Shown here: piece after piece, positions 1-6,152 of the stretch
How the letters are laid out: every line of letters begins with the position of its first letter
Numbering within the stretch: position 1 is the first letter of the stretch
DNA from: Anaerolineae bacterium
Lineage (GTDB): Bacteria > Chloroflexota > Anaerolineae > 4572-78 > NAK82
Length of the DNA stretch: 6,772 bases
Reading direction: 5' to 3'
NCBI GenBank assembly: GCA_030598425.1
Contig: JAUVPY010000146.1
Location: forward strand, 1 to 6,772
Notes under the pieces: generated by a model
The model's database searches: none
Told to the model about the DNA's origin: nothing
The model's input: only the letters and a program-made list of their open reading frames with translations
Program-made: the position numbers and the translations under genes

Positions 1-815
1 CCTGCATCTCTTGCCTGGGCCTGTAGCTCCTCTCTTAGTTCGCCGTCTCCGATGAGGAGGATATGCAAGTCGGGAAACTGTGAGACGACCGACGGCGTGG
101 CTTCGATAAGATAGCGATGCCCTTTCTGCTTCTTGAACGTGGCAACGACTGCCACGACGCGGGCGTTCTCCGCCAAGCCCAGTTCGCGACGTACGCGGGA
201 TCGGTCGACCGGCTGCTGATAGCGTCTAACGTCCACACTGTTGCAGATAACGGTCACCTTGTCTGGATCAGGACGGAAGCTTCCCAAGATAGCTGTCTTG
301 ACGTCGTCTGAGACGGCGATGAAACCATTGACCCATCGCGCAGCCAAGCGGTATAGCGCGCGGTAAGCCCATCGCTTCGGTCCGAGTGACCACGTATGCC
401 GCAGTAGGTGATCTTCTCGGAGGGTGAAGTGGGCGTTCTGAAATGTCCAGAAAACGAGAAGGTCTCTTCTGTATCGTAACGTTAGGACCAGGAAATCCAG
501 AAGCCTGAGCAAGTGCGTCTGGACAACATCGATGTCATGCTGATTCACTACCTCGACCAGGGCTCGCCGCATGCGTACCATATCTGCAACGAATCGAGGG
601 AAGGCCAGAATGCTATAGCGCCGGGAGGGCAAGACCTCGACCGGAATGCCCAGGCCCTCTATGTCGTGGCGGAGCGGGCCATCCTTGAAGGTACACACAA
701 CTGGTACACAACCAGCTTCCGCCAAGTTCTCCACCAGGGTCCGCACCACCTCTTGCCCGCCGCCAATATCCAGATTGCTGACAACTTGCATCACGTTGAG
801 CGGATCGTTCTGCAC
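1..815 (-). CDS. GT4-type glycosyltransferase, N-terminal part (3' end beyond window)
   Basis: This is the N-terminal 271 residues of a retaining GT-B glycosyltransferase that would transfer a sugar from an activated donor to a growing glycan at the inner face of the membrane. Reading the minus strand from 815 gives an uninterrupted frame to the window edge. Residues 8-22 hold the family's first strand and glycine loop (VMQVVSNLDIGGGQE). AVSDD at 167-171 and NSVD at 192-195 match the usual end of the N-terminal Rossmann domain, where NGVD is more common. KKQKGH at 228-233 and GDGE at 256-259 open the donor-binding C-terminal domain. The catalytic E-x7-E region is not in the window. I chose the GTG at 815 because AAAGGG (829-824) lies 8 nt upstream and an in-frame TGA lies further up. 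GTG 794 and ATG 791 are weaker alternatives that would cut into the first strand. The gene lies 72 nt after the kinase-fusion gene and is probably co-transcribed with it. Donor and acceptor cannot be inferred. Confidence 0.9.
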   Translation of the reverse strand, partial: MQNDPLNVMQVVSNLDIGGGQEVVRTLVENLAEAGCVPVVCTFKDGPLRHDIEGLGIPVEVLPSRRYSILAFPRFVADMVRMRRALVEVVNQHDIDVVQTHLLRLLDFLVLTLRYRRDLLVFWTFQNAHFTLREDHLLRHTWSLGPKRWAYRALYRLAARWVNGFIAVSDDVKTAILGSFRPDPDKVTVICNSVDVRRYQQPVDRSRVRRELGLAENARVVAVVATFKKQKGHRYLIEATPSVVSQFPDLHILLIGDGELREELQAQARDA

Positions 816-823
816 TGGGTTAT

Positions 824-829
824 CCCTTT
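824..829 (-). promoter_or_regulatory. Shine-Dalgarno site for the glycosyltransferase GTG start
   Basis: AAAGGG on the minus strand sits 8 nt before the GTG at 815. It decides the start in favour of 815 over the downstream GTG 794 and ATG 791, neither of which has a comparable purine tract at the right distance. Confidence 0.6.
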
Positions 830-861
830 GCCTAGCAGATCGGGCACTTGTGCCGTATCAT

Positions 862-885
862 CCACAGATCCCGCAGGGCCTGTGG
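862..885 (-). other. Intergenic stem-loop just after the kinase-fusion stop codon
   Basis: On the minus-strand transcript CCACAG (885-880) pairs perfectly with CTGTGG (867-862), and an inner CCC/GGG helix closes on a TGC loop. It begins 2 nt after the TAG at 890-888. A second small inverted repeat, GGCACAAGTGCC, follows at 854-843. Neither is followed by a T-run, so I do not call a Rho-independent terminator. They may be mRNA stability or processing elements between two operon genes, or chance. Confidence 0.35.
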
Positions 886-887
886 CA

Positions 888-2888
888 CTAGCCGGGGCCG
901 TGAAGATCAGAGGCTCGACTAGGTTCATTTGAGCCGATGGCAAACGAAGACGTTGGCCTCGCATTAAGCTGCAGCAGTCTGTCTGGATGGCTCAGGGCCC
1001 AATCGGCCTGGTTCATCGCGTCCCGGGCGGAGACCAGCTTGCGCGTGGGGCCGCGCGTCTGGAAATAGGAATTCCAGTACTGCACCGCTCCTTGCATCTT
1101 GTAGAACCTCCACACCTGAGGCAGAAGCTGCCACTCGTCGCCACTCAACGGGTACTCAGATTGATAGCCCTCCATGAACCAGTGCATACTCTCGAAGTCA
1201 TAGGCCACTTCTCCACGCTTGCTGTAGCGCAGTCGAGACAGACATGAAACGAGGTCACTCAGCCGCCACTCGAGGCGAGCCAGCTCGAAATCGAGTGGCA
1301 TTACCACGCCGTCTTTCGAGAACAACAGATTGTGCAGGCCGTAGTCGCCATGAATCACCAGCCGCGGTAACTGAGCCACGCTCAGCCTCTCATCGAGCCG
1401 GCCAAGTTCCTCTATGATGTAGCTGCTATTCTGGATAAGCCAATCGACGTGAGTTCTCTCCTCCGAACCGGTGAGTCTGCTCGATCTCTCCTTCAGATCA
1501 TCCACCTTGTCAACGTGCCAGGCCATATCTCGCCATCGGCTGCCTGTATAGGCCCGGAATCCCATATGGTGGTACCCCTCCGGCATGAATCCTTTGAGTT
1601 GTCGGTGGAGACAGGCCAGGGCACATCCGGCGTCAGCCATGAGCTTAAGACGATGAATGCGCAGTAGGAACTTCGCAGTGTAATCGACTCCATCCGCAAA
1701 GTCGAACAAAGCGTAGTGGAGGCCCGCCATGGCGACGAAGGTCTCGCCGTTGAGTGCCGCGACAAGCCGTGGAGCAGGAAAGTCAAGTTGGGCCAGGCGG
1801 GTGAGAATGGAATGTGCGTACCTGACCGTTCCAACCTGCCACTGTGGTCTGTAGCCCTTCAGCAGTTTCTTGCCAGCATGGGTGTCCACTTCCACGTTGC
1901 GGTTCCGCCGGCCGACAGGCAGATTCCGAGGGGGCCTGACCGGCTCCAGCCCATACTGCTTCAGAGCTTCGCGAAGGGTGTCGATCTCAATATCGGGTGG
2001 CCGTAGGCGAGCGCTTATGTACCAGGACAGCCGAGAAGGCCGGGGCAGGTGAACAATACGATGCTGTTGGACCATAGTGAGTTCTCTTTCCGGCGTTTGC
2101 TCCGATCTGGGCATTTCACAAGCAGAGGCCGGGGTCATCGTCAACTTGCTCCGAAATTCCGCCCTCAAAGCCGCAAGTTCCTCGCCCCAATTGTCTACTT
2201 CAATAACGTTCCATCCTTTGCTGCGGATATAGTCTACGGTCAGGTCTACAACGCGATGCGAGTTGGCCAGATAGCGGGAGACTTCTGCCGGGCTCTTGTG
2301 CTCAAACCGTTTCCAGATCCCCCGACGGTATATGCGTTTCTCGCAGACTTCCAAGGGGGAAAGGACTGCGATGACCAAATCGGGCCGGGGCAGCAAATCA
2401 ACGTAGGCTACTATCTGGGCCGGGTCCGGTTCTTCCACATCCGAGGCATTCATCTGTACCACCCGGTGGACAAAGCCCTCGTCAAGAATCAACGCTTCGT
2501 CGGGGCAGGCGTGGGCTGTGAGAAACTCGTAGCACCCGACTAGGTGAAAGAACCAGTAGGTAACGTGCCGCCGGGCGTCAACAGGGATTGGCCGGCGCTT
2601 CTGCGAGCTCAACACCTGCCGGATCAGCCTTGGGTGTTTGGTGAAGAACCTCAGCCTGTATAGGGCACTGAGATAGTAGAAGACTTGCCACAGCAGGGGC
2701 CGGCGCAATGATTGCGGAACCAGACGGCTGACGGCTCTACCCAAGAATGTCCGTTGCGCGTAAGGTCGGGCCGCCTCCACAACCGAGCGCGCACGGATAC
2801 CTCGCTCCTGGAGATACTCAGCCACGATGGGTAAGAGCGTCGTTTTGCCCGCGCCAGGCGTGCCAATGAACTCGATAACCACTTGCAC
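888..2888 (-). CDS. Fusion protein: TMPK-like P-loop domain plus APH/CotS-like phosphotransferase domain
   Basis: Two predicted kinase folds lie in one 666-residue cytoplasmic chain. Residues 1-245 form a P-loop domain of the thymidylate/deoxynucleoside-kinase type. Its Walker A is GTPGAGKTT (9-17), an acidic strand LILDEGF lies at 133-139, PDLVIAVLSPLE at 169-180 resembles the core strand of TMPK, and a basic lid-like segment lies near 185-197. A Ser/Thr/Pro/Glu-rich linker (about 248-275) leads to an aminoglycoside-phosphotransferase-like domain (about 300-630). That domain has a candidate ATP lysine in KKLLKGY (340-346), a Brenner catalytic motif HGDYGLHN (513-520) and a metal-binding LDFE (532-535). 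Two GTG starts compete. GTG 2888 directly abuts the GAGGA (2893-2889). GTG 2882 lies 6 nt from it, giving better spacing and a typical MVIEFIGTPG opening, so I favour 2882 as the true start. The gene begins about 50 nt after the NTase/TMPK-like gene. The substrate is unknown. APH-fold kinases phosphorylate small molecules, sugars, lipids or glycans, and the locus suggests a glycan or lipid intermediate. Confidence 0.9.
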   Translation of the reverse strand: MQVVIEFIGTPGAGKTTLLPIVAEYLQERGIRARSVVEAARPYAQRTFLGRAVSRLVPQSLRRPLLWQVFYYLSALYRLRFFTKHPRLIRQVLSSQKRRPIPVDARRHVTYWFFHLVGCYEFLTAHACPDEALILDEGFVHRVVQMNASDVEEPDPAQIVAYVDLLPRPDLVIAVLSPLEVCEKRIYRRGIWKRFEHKSPAEVSRYLANSHRVVDLTVDYIRSKGWNVIEVDNWGEELAALRAEFRSKLTMTPASACEMPRSEQTPERELTMVQQHRIVHLPRPSRLSWYISARLRPPDIEIDTLREALKQYGLEPVRPPRNLPVGRRNRNVEVDTHAGKKLLKGYRPQWQVGTVRYAHSILTRLAQLDFPAPRLVAALNGETFVAMAGLHYALFDFADGVDYTAKFLLRIHRLKLMADAGCALACLHRQLKGFMPEGYHHMGFRAYTGSRWRDMAWHVDKVDDLKERSSRLTGSEERTHVDWLIQNSSYIIEELGRLDERLSVAQLPRLVIHGDYGLHNLLFSKDGVVMPLDFELARLEWRLSDLVSCLSRLRYSKRGEVAYDFESMHWFMEGYQSEYPLSGDEWQLLPQVWRFYKMQGAVQYWNSYFQTRGPTRKLVSARDAMNQADWALSHPDRLLQLNARPTSSFAIGSNEPSRASDLHGPG

Positions 2889-2893
2889 TCCTC
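2889..2893 (-). promoter_or_regulatory. Shine-Dalgarno site GAGGA for the kinase-fusion gene
   Basis: GAGGA on the minus strand directly precedes the upstream GTG (2888) and lies 6 nt before the in-frame GTG at 2882. Normal spacing therefore supports initiation at 2882, which shortens the protein by two residues. The 50-nt gap in which it sits holds nothing else that I recognise. Confidence 0.55.
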
Positions 2894-2938
2894 AGAGTTG
2901 AACCTCAGTCAAGCACGGCGACCAGCAAGACTCCCTGC

Positions 2939-4498
2939 TTACAGCACCCGCCATATCCTCGTCTTGAGTTGGCTCAACACGCCTTCGAGGGGGAGATCGG
3001 CGTTGAGATAGATCAAGCCGAGCTTTCTGGCATCCGAGTTGGCCATGGCCTTCAGCTCGCCCACAGCTCGGGCTTTGGCCTCGATCGCGGCCCGTCTGTG
3101 GTCTGGCTTGCGCTGCAAAGAAACGTCCGGGCTGACGCCTAACACGATTAGGTAATCGGGCAGGCGAATGCCGCGATAGAGGTTTTTCTCTGCTCGGGCA
3201 AGAGCGCGCGTGATGGCTCCCATTTCGCCGTCGATGGTCACGGCAATCTGTGGGCCATCCAGGAGGCGGAATTCCGTGCCTGTGCTGATCGATTCCAGCG
3301 GATACCGATCGTAGATCACAATCGAACCGGCCATCGCCTTCTTCTTGCCGGCCCGGTAGCGCCGGCGGCGATCCTGGCCGATGGAAAGATGATGCGCGGA
3401 TAGAAGGATATCGCGCAGCCCACCTATCCACTTTGAGAGTACATTCTTCTCGCCGAGCCAACGGCTAACGGCGCGTTGGCTGCGCCGGGCTATCCTGAAG
3501 AGAATGTAAAGCAGTTCGCTCCGACGTGAGGGTTGCTTGCTGCCCAGGTAGTAGCTGTGCACATTCAACCTCCGGCCCAGCCACTGGGCAAGCTTCTGGC
3601 ACATGGTCGATTTGCCCGCTCCATCTGCGCCGATCAAGGCCATTATGGTACCGCCAGCAATCGGCGTCATGTTCTGATCTGATGAGAACTTGAGCAATGA
3701 TCTACGTCGCCGCCACAGCTCATGAAAGTACTTGAGTGTCGCCTTCAATCGACTGCACCGTTGGTAGCGGCCCAGTGCCCGGCGCGTGCGCCTTCGCAAG
3801 CGGCAAAGCGACCAGCCTGCTCTGGGTGTGTCGACGACGATGTCAAGGAATTGCAGCACAACGTCAGCGGGCACAATACCAGCTACCCCAGCCAACGTCT
3901 GAGCGATACGGTCCAGGGAAGTCTGCTCCAAGAGAGGCGCGATTTCTTCTAGGATATCAGTCGGCAGGCCAGGTGAGCGAATGGACAAGACATCTTTGAT
4001 AGCATCCCGGTCACGATACTTGAGGAGGGCCCGAATGGAGAGCACGATGATCTCCAACTCCGGAGCGGGGATCTTGACCCCATGCCGCAGTTGGGCGGAA
4101 TCAAGGAAGTGCGCTTCCAGGGGCAGGCGATAATTCTTGACGAACTGTTCACCCAGAACGAGTTGATAGTGGACGTGCAGATGAAACAGTTGGCCACTGG
4201 CCGGATCGAAGCCCAGATAGTCCTCAATGGCGGGATAGCGTTTTCCGGGCGCGGCGAGAACAGGTTTGACGTTGTGTTCGCAGAGAATCCGCCTGAAAAC
4301 CTGGCCGTGTTCACGATCCACCAGCAGATCTAGATCGGTCTGGCCGCGCAGGCCTTGCTCCAACCTCAGGTTGCTCTTCCAGTGGCAGTACCGGACGCCG
4401 TGTTGGTTCAGAGCCTGAACTAGATTGGCGACAGCCTCTAGCGAGACCGATTTCTCCTTCGGATCAACTATCATCTCAATTTGGCAAACCGTCGCCAT
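2939..4498 (-). CDS. Nucleotidyltransferase-like / thymidylate-kinase-like two-domain protein
   Basis: This 519-residue soluble protein has two domains. The N-terminal domain (about 20-175) resembles the Pol-beta/MNT-like nucleotidyltransferases found in polysaccharide loci, with a CHWKSN segment (38-43) and the metal-binding pair in TDLDLLVD (54-61; D55 and D57). A basic helical middle section (about 230-272, many Arg) follows. The C-terminal domain (about 284-519) is a P-loop kinase of thymidylate-kinase type, with Walker A GADGAGKST (290-298), a DRY motif at 397-399, core strand PDYLIVLGVSPDVSLQRK (447-464) and a lid rich in Arg/Lys. Such proteins are often labelled thymidylate kinase. However, the extra domain and the glycan-operon setting argue against housekeeping dTMP kinase, so I assign no symbol. 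An in-frame TGA lies three codons before ATG 4498. That ATG has no clear Shine-Dalgarno sequence, and ATG 4474 (Met9) is an alternative. The gene is followed after about 50 nt by another protein carrying a TMPK-like domain. Confidence 0.9.
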   Translation of the reverse strand: MATVCQIEMIVDPKEKSVSLEAVANLVQALNQHGVRYCHWKSNLRLEQGLRGQTDLDLLVDREHGQVFRRILCEHNVKPVLAAPGKRYPAIEDYLGFDPASGQLFHLHVHYQLVLGEQFVKNYRLPLEAHFLDSAQLRHGVKIPAPELEIIVLSIRALLKYRDRDAIKDVLSIRSPGLPTDILEEIAPLLEQTSLDRIAQTLAGVAGIVPADVVLQFLDIVVDTPRAGWSLCRLRRRTRRALGRYQRCSRLKATLKYFHELWRRRRSLLKFSSDQNMTPIAGGTIMALIGADGAGKSTMCQKLAQWLGRRLNVHSYYLGSKQPSRRSELLYILFRIARRSQRAVSRWLGEKNVLSKWIGGLRDILLSAHHLSIGQDRRRRYRAGKKKAMAGSIVIYDRYPLESISTGTEFRLLDGPQIAVTIDGEMGAITRALARAEKNLYRGIRLPDYLIVLGVSPDVSLQRKPDHRRAAIEAKARAVGELKAMANSDARKLGLIYLNADLPLEGVLSQLKTRIWRVL

Positions 4499-4617
4499 CC
4501 GTAGAAATCAGTGAAAGAAACCCACAAGCGTTCGAACGATTCGTTCACTTGGATGCCCTCTTCAAGCAGGTCGACATTGACTCGATTCCCAGGTGGCGGG
4601 GGCCCTCCGCCTCTCGG
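4499..4617 (-). other. Intergenic region with overlapping palindromes and mini-ORF chain
   Basis: This is the widest gap between genes in the window and the likeliest place for local control of the two kinase genes. It contains a 10-bp perfect palindrome CGTTCGAACG (4529-4538) overlapping GAACGATTCGTTC (4534-4546), which has 6-bp arms around one T. The result is three alternating copies of a GAACG half-site 31-49 nt before ATG 4498. A GC-rich 5-bp hairpin (4595-4611) lacks a T-run. The frame of the ligase stays open after its TGA for 48 codons to a TGA at 4473-4471. Within it, GTG 4548 is preceded by AAGAGG and would give a 25-residue peptide. I see no convincing -35/-10 promoter pair. Whether any of these elements works is unknown. 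Confidence 0.35.
4529..4546. promoter_or_regulatory. Possible operator: three alternating GAACG half-sites
   Basis: CGTTC-GAACG-AT-TCGTTC consists of two overlapping inverted repeats sharing the middle half-site. The position, just upstream of the NTase/TMPK-like gene and in its presumed 5' leader, suits a repressor or activator site. No regulator gene is visible in the window, and an arrangement of this length can arise by chance. Confidence 0.25.
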
Positions 4618-6093
4618 TCACGACGCCGCCAGGCGCGTGTGGGCCTTGGAGTCAAGCTCGCCGGGCACAAGATGAGCTTGAACCAGATTGGCAATCAAGC
4701 CCAACACTATCCACCACGTGCCCCAACCAAAAACGATGCGCATTTTGAAGAAGTTGTTGATGATGAAATGGTTAAAGATGACCAGCCAGAGCGCAATCAG
4801 CAGTTTCTTGCTCCAAAAGCCTCGTGTCGGCATTCTTGGCAATGCCTTCAGGGTTGCTATCAGCCACCAGAGCATCGGTGCCAGATAGAGCGAGAGGCCT
4901 ATGATCCCTTGCTCGGCGGCAACCGTCAAGTATACGTTGTGAGAAGCGTGGTCCCTCTCGGGACTAACCAGATCGAGGACCCGGCCCTGAAACTGTCGAT
5001 CAAAGCGGTCAAAGTTGCCATACCCCCAACCAGACACGGGTTTGGCCTCGAACATCCGAAGGGCGGCGTAGTACACAGGCAACCGGCTCAGGGCCGATTC
5101 CTCAGATTGGCTAGAGTACAGGCGTTCGCTGGCATGGCTCAATTGATCGGCCAGGAGCCCCCCGCCTATAGTGATTATCGCGATCAGAACGACAAGACCA
5201 AGCCGGGTCATAAACTTCGGATAAAGGCAGATCAGCCCCAGGATGACGAGTATCCCGCCTATCCAGCTAGACCTCGTAAACGAGAGAAAGACACAGAAAC
5301 CGGCCACAACAACCGTGGATACATACAAGGTACGAACTGGCCCTGGTTTCCGATTCAGTGCAGCGTGCAGGGTGAGGAGACCGCTAAACACCAACGTCGC
5401 AGTATAGGTACTTGGATTGACCAGCGAGCCTACGGTCCGGTTACCTACGTACCGTCCAAACCACATCGACGGCAAGACCTGTGGCGCAGTCCAGGAGACG
5501 ATACCGATGATCGATTGAGAAGCGCACACGAACCAGGCAACAGGCATCAACCGCTGCAGGTCTTTTTCGCTGGGGGCCGATATCCGGACGAGCAGATACA
5601 GGCACATAGGGATGAAGACACGATCGTAAAGATGATACGTCGTGGCTTGGATGTCATCGCTAAGATAGACGATTGACAATTGAGTGGCCACCAGGTATCC
5701 GACCACGGCGAACTCGGCCGGGCCCGGCTTGGGCAGCTTACGTCTGCGGATCCGCAGTAAGGAACTGAGCACAACAGTAGCTAGCACAAGAGGTGGTAGG
5801 ACGCGGTGGATCATCCAGTATACCCTGCGCAGCATGGCTGTTTCGGTCGTCATCAGAAACGGGGCCAGGAGTAACCAGATGATGAGGCCGAGGAGGGGAT
5901 CCCTGTGCAAGAGAATGAATCCCGGCACGGCCAAGACAAGCCCCAAGGCGATGGGCCAGCGCCCTACCACAACCAGGTACGCCACGACAATGGCCATGAC
6001 CGATCCCAGTAAGACGAGACTCCCAGTTGAAACAAACCTCAATCTGTCCCGTCTGGCCATAGAACTAGATAAGGAACGTAGTAGTGAGGACAT
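4618..6093 (-). CDS. O-antigen ligase/polymerase superfamily membrane protein (Wzy_C/WaaL-like)
   Basis: This 491-residue integral inner-membrane protein has about 10-12 hydrophobic segments, beginning near residues 20-43, 46-62 and 66-81 and ending with about 430-446 and 452-472. The family signature is clear: SFTRSSW (271-277) at a membrane edge, then a large extracytoplasmic loop (about 312-385) with GWGYGNF (355-361), then DHASHNVYLTVAAEQG (381-396) entering the next helix. The His in SHNVY corresponds to the conserved loop histidine of WaaL-type ligases. Enzymes of this superfamily either transfer finished glycans from undecaprenyl diphosphate to lipid A core or protein, or polymerise repeat units. 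Sequence alone does not separate ligase from Wzy polymerase. ATG 6093 is the first Met after an in-frame TAA two codons upstream, and AAGAAG (6105-6100) gives a weak ribosome-binding site. The gene follows the sulfotransferase gene by 59 nt. The N-terminus is Ser/Arg-rich and cytoplasmic. Confidence 0.93.
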   Translation of the reverse strand: MSSLLRSLSSSMARRDRLRFVSTGSLVLLGSVMAIVVAYLVVVGRWPIALGLVLAVPGFILLHRDPLLGLIIWLLLAPFLMTTETAMLRRVYWMIHRVLPPLVLATVVLSSLLRIRRRKLPKPGPAEFAVVGYLVATQLSIVYLSDDIQATTYHLYDRVFIPMCLYLLVRISAPSEKDLQRLMPVAWFVCASQSIIGIVSWTAPQVLPSMWFGRYVGNRTVGSLVNPSTYTATLVFSGLLTLHAALNRKPGPVRTLYVSTVVVAGFCVFLSFTRSSWIGGILVILGLICLYPKFMTRLGLVVLIAIITIGGGLLADQLSHASERLYSSQSEESALSRLPVYYAALRMFEAKPVSGWGYGNFDRFDRQFQGRVLDLVSPERDHASHNVYLTVAAEQGIIGLSLYLAPMLWWLIATLKALPRMPTRGFWSKKLLIALWLVIFNHFIINNFFKMRIVFGWGTWWIVLGLIANLVQAHLVPGELDSKAHTRLAAS

Positions 6094-6152
6094 AGCTTAC
6101 TTCTTCACATGCAGGCTAGATCCCATTGATCCGCCGCGCTTTGGACACTTGA

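Noticed and set aside
513..932. 139-codon open frame on the plus strand
   Set aside because: It is antisense to the glycosyltransferase start and the end of the kinase fusion. The glycosyltransferase frame carries coherent GT4 motifs and this one carries none.
888..2075. Calling the APH-like domain an aminoglycoside resistance enzyme
   Set aside because: The Brenner motif only shows the fold superfamily. The fusion to a P-loop domain and the polysaccharide context give no reason to infer antibiotic resistance.
2049..2543. 164-codon open frame on the plus strand
   Set aside because: It is antisense to the P-loop part of the kinase fusion, which has clear catalytic motifs. No family resemblance or ribosome-binding site is evident.
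2892..3461. 189-codon frame on the minus strand, overlapping the NTase/TMPK-like gene
   Set aside because: It is an out-of-frame shadow of the TMPK-like domain, very rich in Arg, Pro and Ser, with no motif.
2939..4498. Naming the 519-residue protein tmk (dTMP kinase)
   Set aside because: The P-loop domain is TMPK-like, but the protein is more than twice the usual TMPK length, has an N-terminal nucleotidyltransferase-like domain and lies in a glycan locus. The symbol would mislead.
4595..4611. GC-rich hairpin GGCGG...CCGCC just after the ligase stop codon, considered as a terminator
   Set aside because: The stem is only 5 bp and no T-run follows on the minus strand, so a Rho-independent terminator is not supported.
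4549..5676. 375-codon open frame on the plus strand
   Set aside because: It lies wholly antisense to the well-supported O-antigen ligase-like gene and its downstream gap. The translation is rich in Gln, Arg, Pro and Asp with no recognisable motif, as expected for a shadow of a hydrophobic protein's gene.
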